This document shows positions 26,745 to 33,070 of a stretch of 33,143 bases of DNA, one piece after another; within the stretch, counting starts at the first letter, position 1; each line of letters opens with the position of its first letter. Position numbers and translations under genes: made by a program. This stretch comes from Treponema sp. (lineage in GTDB: Bacteria; Spirochaetota; Spirochaetia; Treponematales; Breznakiellaceae). A model generated the notes under the pieces. The model was not told where the DNA came from and did not search any database. It saw only the letters and a program-made list of their open reading frames with translations. The stretch lies in contig JAISAQ010000058.1 of NCBI GenBank assembly GCA_031266775.1, forward strand, positions 1 to 33,143, in the 5' to 3' direction.

Positions 26745-27739
26745 TGCTGGCCTCCCTGTCCGCCCGCGCTCCCGGAGGACGCGCCGGACCGGTTTCCAAT
26801 ATTCCGCAGGGGGAGGAAGGAGTCGAGGTTCCGGTCTATGATCACCGTTCCGCCGTCATCCTTGAAAACTTCTTCGATCATTTCGTAGTAGAGCCGCCTT
26901 CTTGTGACATCGGGATTCCGGCGGTACTCCCCGTAAACGGCGCTGAAACGGGCCGTGTCGCCCCGCGCCATGTTTACCCGCTCTGTGGCGTAGCCCTGGG
27001 CTTCCTGTACGATCCGCTCCCGCTCCCCGCGCGCCCTGGGAATTTCGGCGTTGTAGGCCTGCTGCCCTTCGTTGATGAGCCTGTTCATGTCCTGTTCGGC
27101 CTTGTTAACATCGTCAAAGGCTTCCTGAACGCCCGAAGGAGGATCGATGTTCTGAAGCTGAACGGCAATGACGTTGATGCCCAGATTGTAGCGGCGAAAG
27201 GTCTCGTTCATGGAATCAAGGGCGGCCGTCTGTATGGCGGTCCTTTCCGAACTCATGATGTCCATAATCGCCCTGTCCCCCACCAGCATGTTGACGACCG
27301 AACGGGACACATCCCGTATGGTGCGGGTCCGTTCGTTTACATTGAAGACCCAGGCGCGGGGATCGACGATGCGGTACTGTATGATCCATTCGACATCCGC
27401 AATGTTAAGATCGCCTGTCAGCATGGTGGCTTCGTTTATGTCCCCCGAATAAACGGAGGAGATGCCGGTTTTAAGCGTGCGGAAGCCGAACTGCTCGGTT
27501 TGTACGTTTTTTATGTTTACCTTGTAACACTTGTCTATGCCGAAGGGCAGCCTGAACTGAAGTCCCGGTCCCCGGATGGCAAGGAATTTGCCGAACCTCG
27601 TTATAACCGCCTCTTCCGACTGGTTGACGATGAAGACGCTTGTTGCGAGGAATATTATCAGCACAATAACCACAACGGTGATAATCATTACTCCCGGCGT
27701 AAAAAATTTCCCCGCTTTTGGCGGGCTGAAATGATCCAT
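26741..27739 (-). CDS. hflK: HflK, SPFH-domain membrane protease regulator
   Basis: Encodes 332 residues; GGAGG lies 4 bases before the ATG. A single N-terminal helix (about 17-40) leads to the SPFH domain (VNQSEEAVITRFGKFLAI), with the HflK-type stretch VIAVQLQNIDPPSGVQEAFDDVNKAEQDMNRL split over residues 200-235. It is shorter than E. coli HflK (419) because it lacks the long Gly/Pro-rich N-terminus, as in other spirochaetes. The C-terminus is a Ser/Gly/Gln-rich tail. Partner of HflC in the FtsH complex. Confidence 0.95.
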   Translation of the reverse strand: MDHFSPPKAGKFFTPGVMIITVVVIVLIIFLATSVFIVNQSEEAVITRFGKFLAIRGPGLQFRLPFGIDKCYKVNIKNVQTEQFGFRTLKTGISSVYSGDINEATMLTGDLNIADVEWIIQYRIVDPRAWVFNVNERTRTIRDVSRSVVNMLVGDRAIMDIMSSERTAIQTAALDSMNETFRRYNLGINVIAVQLQNIDPPSGVQEAFDDVNKAEQDMNRLINEGQQAYNAEIPRARGERERIVQEAQGYATERVNMARGDTARFSAVYGEYRRNPDVTRRRLYYEMIEEVFKDDGGTVIIDRNLDSFLPLRNIGNRSGASSGSAGGQGGQQ

Positions 27740-27784
27740 GAGACCTCCGCTTTCCGGTGTTGCGCACGTAAACCGGCTTTCATG

Positions 27785-27813
27785 AATTTAATTCTTTAAC
27801 GGGTGATAGTAAA
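27785..27813 (-). promoter_or_regulatory. promoter for the hflK-hflC operon
   Basis: On the minus strand TTTACT (27813-27808), 17 bases and TAAATT (27790-27785), about 45 bases before the hflK start. Confidence 0.5.
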
Positions 27814-27899
27814 GGGGGTTTCCCCGCGCGGCCCGTCTGCCGTGGTTTTTACGGCGCAAAGTGACGCAAAACACGCGCGTGCAGGAGTCCTCCCGGTTC

Positions 27900-27928
27900 T
27901 TTACACAAGGCCGCGTTACATATTATAG
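27900..27928 (+). promoter_or_regulatory. promoter for rpoZ (leaderless)
   Basis: TTTACA (27900-27905), 17 bases and TTATAG (27923-27928). The ATG at 27936 starts 8 bases after the -10, and no Shine-Dalgarno sequence precedes it. Confidence 0.5.
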
Positions 27929-27935
27929 TAATTAT

Positions 27936-28142
27936 ATGATATTTCCCCTGGAAGAATTAATCGAATACAACGGCAATATGTACGAGATCACATCCGCGGC
28001 TTCCCGCAGATCCTATCAGCTTTCCATGATCCGGGACCCGGAAATCGAAGATAACGACGGCAAAGTCGTGTCCCTGGCGGCCCGCCAGGTTTTTCAGAAG
28101 GAAGTTGAATTCCGCCTGGATCATTCGGCGCCGGAGGAGTAA
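27936..28142 (+). CDS. rpoZ: RNA polymerase omega subunit (spirochaetal type)
   Basis: Encodes 68 residues from the ATG at 27936 (MIFPLEELIEYNGNMYEIT); the frame is open to 27861, but that part is not protein-like. The core YEITSAASRRSYQL...GKVVSLAARQVF follows the omega pattern, in which an 'AARRA' helix is followed by a strand and a second helix. Omega binds the beta' subunit and helps assembly of RNA polymerase. It appears to be the first gene of a unit with miaA, whose reading frame overlaps its end. Recognition rests on similarity to short treponemal omega proteins. Confidence 0.7.
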   Translation: MIFPLEELIEYNGNMYEITSAASRRSYQLSMIRDPEIEDNDGKVVSLAARQVFQKEVEFRLDHSAPEE

Positions 28143-29172
28143 TACGGCCGGGACGCTTCACGAAAGGTCCTGGGCCGCGAAGATACGGGAAACGCGGAAA
28201 GGGGCCGTTCCCGTTCTTGTCCTCTTTGGCCCGACCGCTTCGGGAAAAACGGAGGCGCTTGCCGGGCTTTTTGGTAAAGACAGCCCGTTTCCGGATTGCG
28301 CCGGAAAGGCCGAAGTAGTTTCCGCCGATTCCATGCAGGTGTACCGGGGCATGGATATAGGCACCGCCAAGCCTTCTTTTGCCGAAAGGGAAAGGCTGCC
28401 CCATCACCTTATAGACATACGTAATCCCGATGAACAGTTTACCGCCGGTGATTTTGTCCGCCTCGCGGGGGAAGCCTGCGATGATATGTGGAGACGGGGA
28501 AAGCTTCCCGTGGTTTCAGGCGGAACGGGTTTTTACATGCGGAATTTCATCATGGGGCTTCCCGAATCGCCCCCTTCGGACGGGGAAGTGCGGGCCGCCC
28601 TCAAGGCCGAGCTTGAAAGCCGGGGCGCGGCCCCGCTTATGGAAGAACTTGCCTCAGGCGATCCCCAAAGCGCCGCCCGCATCCACATCAACGACACATA
28701 CCGGCTGCTGCGGGCCCTGGAAGTGCTTCGGCAAACGGGCCGTCCCCTGAGCGCGTACAGGCAAAACGGCGGGAGGAAGGGGCGCTTTGACTTCTTCGTT
28801 GCCGGTATACGGCGCAGGCGGGAAGAACTGTACCGGCGTATCAACGAGCGCTGCGCCGCCATGTTCCGTAACGGCCTTGCGGACGAGGTACGCCGTCTTG
28901 CCGAGGCGGGCTACGGTCCCCGCGATCCGGGAATGCGGGCCATAGGCTACCGGGAATTTTTTACGGGGGAAGGGAACTCCTCCGTTTCGGAGGATCTTGC
29001 CGCCGTAGAAGAACTTGCCGCGAGGAACAGCCGCCGTTACGCCAAACGGCAGATCGCCTATTTTGCCTCCGTTCCGGACGTGCGGTGGATAGATCCGGCC
29101 GGTTTTTCCCCTTGCGGGGAAAGCTCCGGTACGGCGGGGCTTCTCTTTGACCTTCTTTTTTCCGGGCGGTAA
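28105..29172 (+). CDS. miaA: tRNA dimethylallyltransferase
   Basis: Cytoplasmic enzyme adding the dimethylallyl group to A37 of tRNAs reading UNN codons. The P-loop GPTASGKT (42-49), the SADSMQVYRGMDIGTAKP motif, PHHLID and VSGGTGFY are all MiaA signatures; RxLRALEV and AIGYREF follow. Length 355 counts from TTG 28105, inside rpoZ. That start is doubtful: a strong GGAGGAG (28133-28139) has no ATG, GTG or TTG after it but an in-frame ACG at 28144 with ideal spacing, which would shorten the protein by 13 residues. Similar enzymes start about 8-25 residues before the P-loop, which favours the later start. Co-transcribed with rpoZ. Confidence 0.95.
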   Translation: MNSAWIIRRRRSNTAGTLHERSWAAKIRETRKGAVPVLVLFGPTASGKTEALAGLFGKDSPFPDCAGKAEVVSADSMQVYRGMDIGTAKPSFAERERLPHHLIDIRNPDEQFTAGDFVRLAGEACDDMWRRGKLPVVSGGTGFYMRNFIMGLPESPPSDGEVRAALKAELESRGAAPLMEELASGDPQSAARIHINDTYRLLRALEVLRQTGRPLSAYRQNGGRKGRFDFFVAGIRRRREELYRRINERCAAMFRNGLADEVRRLAEAGYGPRDPGMRAIGYREFFTGEGNSSVSEDLAAVEELAARNSRRYAKRQIAYFASVPDVRWIDPAGFSPCGESSGTAGLLFDLLFSGR

Positions 29173-29195
29173 TTCTTTTTTTGGTGTCCCTTGCG

Positions 29196-29340
29196 GTTTA
29201 ACAGTAATTCCGAATTCAAAACAACCGCGGACGACACGGACCAGCACGGACAAAATATACATTTGAGATTAAAAGTCCGTTCTGTCCGTGAGGGCGAACC
29301 GGAGCTTCGTTGTGGTTGAATTCGGAATTACTGTCTAAAC
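29196..29340 (+). repeat. MITE-like palindromic element 1
   Basis: A 145-base element with terminal inverted repeats of about 24-25 bases (GTTTAACAGTAATTCCGAAT at the left; its complement at 29316-29340, one extra G). An inner stem pairs CACGGAC-containing arms around an AT-rich loop (29232-29290). It has no open frame. It lies directly after miaA. The terminal repeats suggest a non-autonomous mobile element. Confidence 0.65.
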
Positions 29341-29342
29341 GA

Positions 29343-29555
29343 CAGGGCATCGGCATTTACTTTTTTTAGCGTCAAAATTCCCCTTAAAACAGTAGGCATT
29401 GAAGAAAAAATTTACCTCGAAGTCGAATAAGTCGAAGAAGGAAGGGAAAAAAGGACTTGAAAGCAAAACTTTTTCGACTTCTTCGACCTGGCGGTTAAAA
29501 ATTCTTCCAAAACTTGGTAATTTCCCGGTATATGAAAATAAACGCCGATGCCCTG
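29343..29555 (+). repeat. MITE-like palindromic element 2
   Basis: The ends carry CAGGGCATCGGC (29343-29354) and its exact complement (29544-29555), extended inward by about ten more partly matching bases. A second internal pair, GTCGAAGAAG (29431-29440) and CTTCTTCGAC (29478-29487), makes a nested stem. It is AT-rich and has no open frame. It begins two bases after element 1. Confidence 0.55.
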
Positions 29556-29608
29556 CCTAAATGATACCGGGCCTTGTCTTTTCTCAATCGGTACATTATG
29601 GTGAAAAC

Positions 29609-29884
29609 ATGGAGAAGCGGGAGGAACAGACGCTTAAGCTCGACATTGAATTTAATCCTTCCGCCTTTAAGCACGGGGTAACGGAAACCGATATTCGTTT
29701 TGCTTTTGACAACAAGTTATTCGACCACCCTGTCACCCGGCAGGAAGAAAAAAACCTGCTTGTTGGCTTTGATGTACGGCTTAACCCCATTGAAATTCTG
29801 TACAATGAAATTAACGATCATACCGTTAATGTGTTTCACGCAATGAAGTGCCGAAAAACATGGCGGAATCTCGCTGGTTTGTAG
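29609..29884 (+). CDS. BrnT-like toxin
   Basis: Encodes 91 residues from the ATG at 29609; the frame is open to 29561 without a better start. It shows the BrnT-type pattern: EFNPSAFKHGVTETDI near the start, a central LLVGFDVRLNPIEILYN strand pair and the conserved VFHAMKCR near the C-terminus. BrnT is a small RelE-fold RNase that inhibits translation. In brnTA the toxin gene comes first, as here, with the antitoxin 8 bases downstream. It directly follows two mobile palindromes. Assignment is to the BrnT superfamily and not necessarily to BrnT itself. Confidence 0.7.
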   Translation: MEKREEQTLKLDIEFNPSAFKHGVTETDIRFAFDNKLFDHPVTRQEEKNLLVGFDVRLNPIEILYNEINDHTVNVFHAMKCRKTWRNLAGL

Positions 29885-29892
29885 GAGAAATT

Positions 29893-30132
29893 ATGGCAAG
29901 GATGACCGACGAAGAAGCGGACGCGCTGGACGAACTCTGGACGCGCACTACCCCGGAAATAGACACCGGCAAACCCGGTTTTTTAACCCGCAAAGGCTTT
30001 ACCATGGTTTCCCTCGATCCGGTTGCCGCAGCCTACCTTCAGGCCAAAGCCGCCGCCACTCATCACAGCCCCACAGAAATCATTGGTGAAATGATACGCC
30101 GGGAAATTACCCCGGAGCCTGTAGGGAAATAA
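29893..30132 (+). CDS. ribbon-helix-helix antitoxin (BrnA-like)
   Basis: Encodes 79 residues from the ATG at 29893, with AGGAG at 29883-29887; an in-frame ATG at 29848 lies inside the toxin gene. The acidic N-terminal part (DEEADALDELW) would wrap the toxin. The C-terminal part is a CopG/Arc-type ribbon-helix-helix: strand FTMVSLD, helix PVAAAYLQAKAAATH, turn S-P-T-E-I, helix IGEMIRREI. Such antitoxins bind the pair's own promoter. Its last 26 bases overlap the end of the convergent fragment at 30107-30253. Confidence 0.7.
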   Translation: MARMTDEEADALDELWTRTTPEIDTGKPGFLTRKGFTMVSLDPVAAAYLQAKAAATHHSPTEIIGEMIRREITPEPVGK

Positions 30133-30253
30133 ATCTCCCCATTGCCTCTCCGCCGCGGGCGGCCATACACACGGAATAGTCCTGTTCGGCAAGTTTACCC
30201 GCCACATAAAATTCCCCCGCGGCACCGTATTCGGTTTTGTCTTTTATTGCCAT
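30107..30253 (-). pseudogene. truncated 5' end of a possible PD-(D/E)XK nuclease-like gene
   Basis: A good ribosome binding site (AAGGAGAG) precedes an ATG at 30253 on the minus strand. The first 34 codons look authentic (DKTEYGAAGEFYVAGKLAEQ, then a strand YSVCMAARG), the typical opening of small restriction-endonuclease-fold proteins in which G-E-x-x-V-A-x-x-L-A-E-x-G-Y leads to the catalytic strand. After that the frame runs into sequence shared with the antitoxin gene and stops at 48 codons. The rest of the gene was probably removed when the toxin-antitoxin segment arrived. The family guess is tentative. Confidence 0.4.
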
Positions 30254-30283
30254 ACTGCGCTCTCCTTAAAAGAAAGCATTGAA

Positions 30284-30340
30284 GGGGGGCCTGTTTCCCT
30301 ACCGCCGGCGGCATACAGCCGCCATAGCGTCCGGCCCCCC
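30284..30340 (+). repeat. nested GC-rich palindrome
   Basis: Perfect outer arms GGGGGGCC (30284-30291) and GGCCCCCC (30333-30340) enclose a second hairpin GGCGGC-ATACA-GCCGCC (30307-30323). It has no U-run. It may be a palindromic repeat element; no other copy was found in the window. Confidence 0.5.
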
Positions 30341-30373
30341 TGCGGCGCAGCCCAAGGTCTGCGCCTACCCCCC

Positions 30374-30400
30374 CAAAAACGGTGCCAGGCACCGTTTTTG
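30374..30400 (-). terminator. terminator of the repeat-rich lipoprotein gene
   Basis: A 27-base perfect palindrome: CAAAAACGGTGCC, one base, then GGCACCGTTTTTG. It lies 10 bases after the minus-strand stop codon. The A- and T-runs on both sides allow termination in either direction. Confidence 0.75.
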
Positions 30401-30410
30401 CCTGGCGCCC

Positions 30411-32801
30411 TTACTGCGACTCGTATGCCCCCATGTCCACCGCGCCGTTAAAGCGTCCATTACCGCCGCAGTCGGTGATAATGGCGGAAAGGTTGGGTAT
30501 CAGCCCCGAGTTGTAAAAGCTGTTACTGCCCGCGTCGATAGCGGGACTGGTTGCCTGTAAACGGTAGTTGCCATCCGTAGACGGCGCGGACGTGTAAGCC
30601 TTGGGGTTCACAAACTTGGGATCATTCCCACCATTCAGATTACCCGCACCGGAAGGATTCTCCCCTTCAACCAGACTGTAGGTGTAAGAAGGAGTCGAGC
30701 TGTAATTAGTAACATTACTCGTTCCGTTTCCCCAGATAATGCTGTTGCGGATTTGGGGCGAGGAACTGTAGTTGTACATGCCGCCGCCGCCGAAGCCGCT
30801 GCCGCTGTATATTGTCTGATTCCCCGAAATGGTTACGTTGGTCAGAACCGGCGAGGAGGAGGATTGGTTGATCATGCCGCCGCCGTTGCCGCCGGTCTGA
30901 TTCCCCGAAATGGTTACGTTGGTCAGAACCGGCGAGGAGTAGTCACTGTTGTACATGCCGCCAGCGCTGCCGAAGGTGTCTGTCTGATTCCCCGAAATGA
31001 TTACGTTGGTCAGAACCGGCGAGGAGGAGAAATTGTTGAACATGCCGCCGCCGTGGCCTGCCAGATTCCCCGAAATGGTTACGCCGGTCAAAACCGGCGA
31101 GGAGGAGTTGTAGTTGCCCATGCCGCCGCCCTCGCCGGGTGACTGATTCCCCGAAATGGTTACGCCGGTCAGAACCGGCGAGGAGGAGTTATCGTTGAAC
31201 ATGCCGCCGCCGGCGTCTGCCCGATTCCCCGAAATGGTTACGTTGGTCAGAACCGGTGAGGAACTGTCGTTGGCCATGCCGCCGCCAAATCTGCGCTCAA
31301 TATTTTTACCGCCTACAGTGATAGTGCTATACGTTGTATCATCCCCGTTTCCCCCGCGTATGGTAAAACCGTCCAGAACGGTCTTTCCGTCATCCGGTAT
31401 ATTCACCCCCAATACCACGTGATACGCGTTTTCACTCATGCCGGTAAAACCACCCATGGCATTGCCGCCGTCATTATTATTAAAATCGCCGCTTAAAATG
31501 GTTGGATTACTTGTCCAGTTACGCTGGGATAGCAGCGTTTCGTTTCCCGCGAAGCCGCCGTAGAGCTTTATCCCCGCTTTCAGCACAAAGGTCCTGTCGC
31601 GGTTTGTAGTGGCATCTTCGGTCGGCGGAACATGGGCCGGTGTATACGTGCCGGCGGCTGCCCATATTTCCTTAATGACTGGGTAATCGTCGCTTATGTC
31701 TATCATGGCCTGAATATCATTCGAAGCGTCGGCCCAGGAAGAACCCGATCCGTCCCCCGCTGCCAGGGGTTTTACAAAAACCACCGGGCCGTATATTTTA
31801 CGCAGTTCGAGGTCTTTGCCCGTAACATCCCCCGTCACGCTGAACGCGGGAATCGTTCCGGGAGTGTAACCCGCAAGGGTTACCTCAATCGTGTAATTCC
31901 CCGCCTCTACGCCGCTTATGGTATAGCTTCCGTTCGCCTCCGTGTTTACCGGGGAACCGGTATTTGAACCGTCCTTTTTAAGCTGTACGGACGCGCCCGC
32001 TGCCGCACCGGCCGGTATGTTTCTGGTAATGGTCCCGCTTATGGTATAGACCAGGTTCACCGTAAAGCTCACATCAAAGTGTGCGGAAATGTCGTTGCCG
32101 CCGCTCACCGTTACCCTTGCCGTATACGTTCCTACGGCCAGCCCCGTGTTGGGAACTACCGTGAAAGTATCATCTTCCCCTATATCAATATCGCTTATCG
32201 ACGTTGTGCTTAGGGTGAAGGAATTGCTGTCGGCCCCCGAAAGCGTTACTGTCAAGTTCTCGGCCGCATCGTTCCCCGTGTTGATTACCGTTACGGGTAC
32301 GGGGGTCTGCGCCCCGTAACCCTCAATGGCTGCCGGGAAGGTGTAGGTTCCCGGCGGGTTTAAACCTATGCCGGAGTTCATTACGATTACGGTACAGGTA
32401 GCCGCATATCCGCCGTCTTCGGTAGTTACCGTAATTGTTGCCGTCCCCACCGCCTCAGCGGTTACCACACCATAGTCGTCTACCGTGGCGATCTCTTCGG
32501 GATTGCTTTCCCAGCTTACGGTTTTGTTCGTGGCGTCCTCGGGCGTTACTGTGGCGGTCAGGGTTACCTTGCCGCCTGCCACGCCAAGGGTCAACGTCCC
32601 TCCATCAAAGTCAAAGCTTACCCCGGTTACCGCCACACCGGAAGACCCGCCGCTCCCGCCCGGGAGCCCGCCGTTCCCGCCCGGAGGAATGGGGAGAATG
32701 AGGAGCGTGGTATCCCCGCTTGCGGGATTCGAGCAGTCCGCAAAAAATGTCAGCGCGATAATCACCGCCGGAACCGCCAGTTTTAGCAATATTTTTTTCA
32801 T
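30411..32801 (-). CDS. large surface lipoprotein: Big_2, Ig-like and beta-helix repeat domains
   Basis: Encodes 796 residues from the ATG at 32801, with GGGGAAGG before it; a longer open frame to 32984 crosses a terminator. The lipoprotein signal ends F-F-A-D-C (Cys23). After a Gly/Pro-rich linker come a Big_2 domain (56-140), a second beta-sandwich (150-250, NTGNDAAENLTVTL), a carboxypeptidase regulatory-like domain (252-335, ISGTITRN) and a right-handed beta-helix (338-796). The helix includes six closely similar repeats built on SSSPVLTNVTISGN and ends with the choice-of-anchor Q-type motif NGAVDMGAYES. Such lipoproteins are exposed on the outer surface and may bind host or polysaccharide; the ligand is unknown. 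A homopolymer tract upstream may vary its expression. Confidence 0.85.
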   Translation of the reverse strand: MKKILLKLAVPAVIIALTFFADCSNPASGDTTLLILPIPPGGNGGLPGGSGGSSGVAVTGVSFDFDGGTLTLGVAGGKVTLTATVTPEDATNKTVSWESNPEEIATVDDYGVVTAEAVGTATITVTTEDGGYAATCTVIVMNSGIGLNPPGTYTFPAAIEGYGAQTPVPVTVINTGNDAAENLTVTLSGADSNSFTLSTTSISDIDIGEDDTFTVVPNTGLAVGTYTARVTVSGGNDISAHFDVSFTVNLVYTISGTITRNIPAGAAAGASVQLKKDGSNTGSPVNTEANGSYTISGVEAGNYTIEVTLAGYTPGTIPAFSVTGDVTGKDLELRKIYGPVVFVKPLAAGDGSGSSWADASNDIQAMIDISDDYPVIKEIWAAAGTYTPAHVPPTEDATTNRDRTFVLKAGIKLYGGFAGNETLLSQRNWTSNPTILSGDFNNNDGGNAMGGFTGMSENAYHVVLGVNIPDDGKTVLDGFTIRGGNGDDTTYSTITVGGKNIERRFGGGMANDSSSPVLTNVTISGNRADAGGGMFNDNSSSPVLTGVTISGNQSPGEGGGMGNYNSSSPVLTGVTISGNLAGHGGGMFNNFSSSPVLTNVIISGNQTDTFGSAGGMYNSDYSSPVLTNVTISGNQTGGNGGGMINQSSSSPVLTNVTISGNQTIYSGSGFGGGGMYNYSSSPQIRNSIIWGNGTSNVTNYSSTPSYTYSLVEGENPSGAGNLNGGNDPKFVNPKAYTSAPSTDGNYRLQATSPAIDAGSNSFYNSGLIPNLSAIITDCGGNGRFNGAVDMGAYESQ
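30820..31290 (-). repeat. in-frame tandem repeats in the surface lipoprotein
   Basis: Six units start with TTCCCCGAAATGGTTACG (plus strand) at 30820, 30901, 30988, 31066, 31147 and 31225. Periods are 81, 87, 78, 81 and 78 bases, all multiples of three. The conserved part of each unit is almost identical at DNA level while the junction codons vary. A worn seventh unit lies at about 30740-30790. Each unit is one or more turns of the beta-helix. Confidence 0.9.
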
Positions 32802-32900
32802 CACCTTCCCCTTTATATGCACATTGGTTATGGAGTTTGCCGCAAAGGAGGCGCCGCTTTTGCCACCCTTGGCAAAGGGCAGTGCTCCTTGCGCAGAAAT

Positions 32901-32944
32901 AAAAAAAGCCCCCGCCCCGGCGTTTACCGCGCCGGGCGGAGGCT
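32901..32944 (-). terminator. rho-independent terminator upstream of the lipoprotein gene
   Basis: On the minus strand AGCCTCCGCCCGGCG pairs with CGCCGGGGCGGGGGCT around a short loop, followed by seven T (32907-32901). It either ends a minus-strand transcript coming from beyond the right edge or acts as an attenuator in the lipoprotein gene's own leader. 32802-32900 holds a possible TATAAA -10 near 32811 and a TTTGCC/GGCAAA hairpin. Confidence 0.8.
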
Positions 32945-32973
32945 CTCTATACGGAGAAAAAATTGAAAGACAA

Positions 32974-33012
32974 GGCCGTTCCAAAATGCCGGATCTTGAA
33001 ACAGCGACAGGC
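32974..33012 (+). repeat. dispersed hairpin repeat, copy D (degenerate)
   Basis: GGCCGTTCCAAAAT and ATCTTGAAACAGC form an imperfect stem matching copies A-C (GTTCCAAAA ... TTGAAACAGC). It is more diverged than the others. No gene overlaps it. Confidence 0.5.
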
Positions 33013-33049
33013 AGGTCTTGAAATCGTTCTAAACTACTTAATTTTTGTT

Positions 33050-33070
33050 GGGGGGGGGGGGGGGGGGGGG
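33050..33070 (+). repeat. homopolymer G tract (21 bases)
   Basis: Twenty-one consecutive G on the plus strand, that is poly-C in the reading direction of the lipoprotein gene about 250 bases away. The surrounding 33013-33143 has no open frame and contains further G/C runs. Poly-G tracts control phase-variable tpr promoters in T. pallidum. A sequencing or assembly artefact near a contig end is also possible. Confidence 0.7.

Noticed and set aside
30820-31290. Regularly spaced repeats that could suggest a CRISPR array.
   Set aside because: Spacing is a multiple of three, the whole stretch is one open reading frame, and the repeats encode beta-helix turns.
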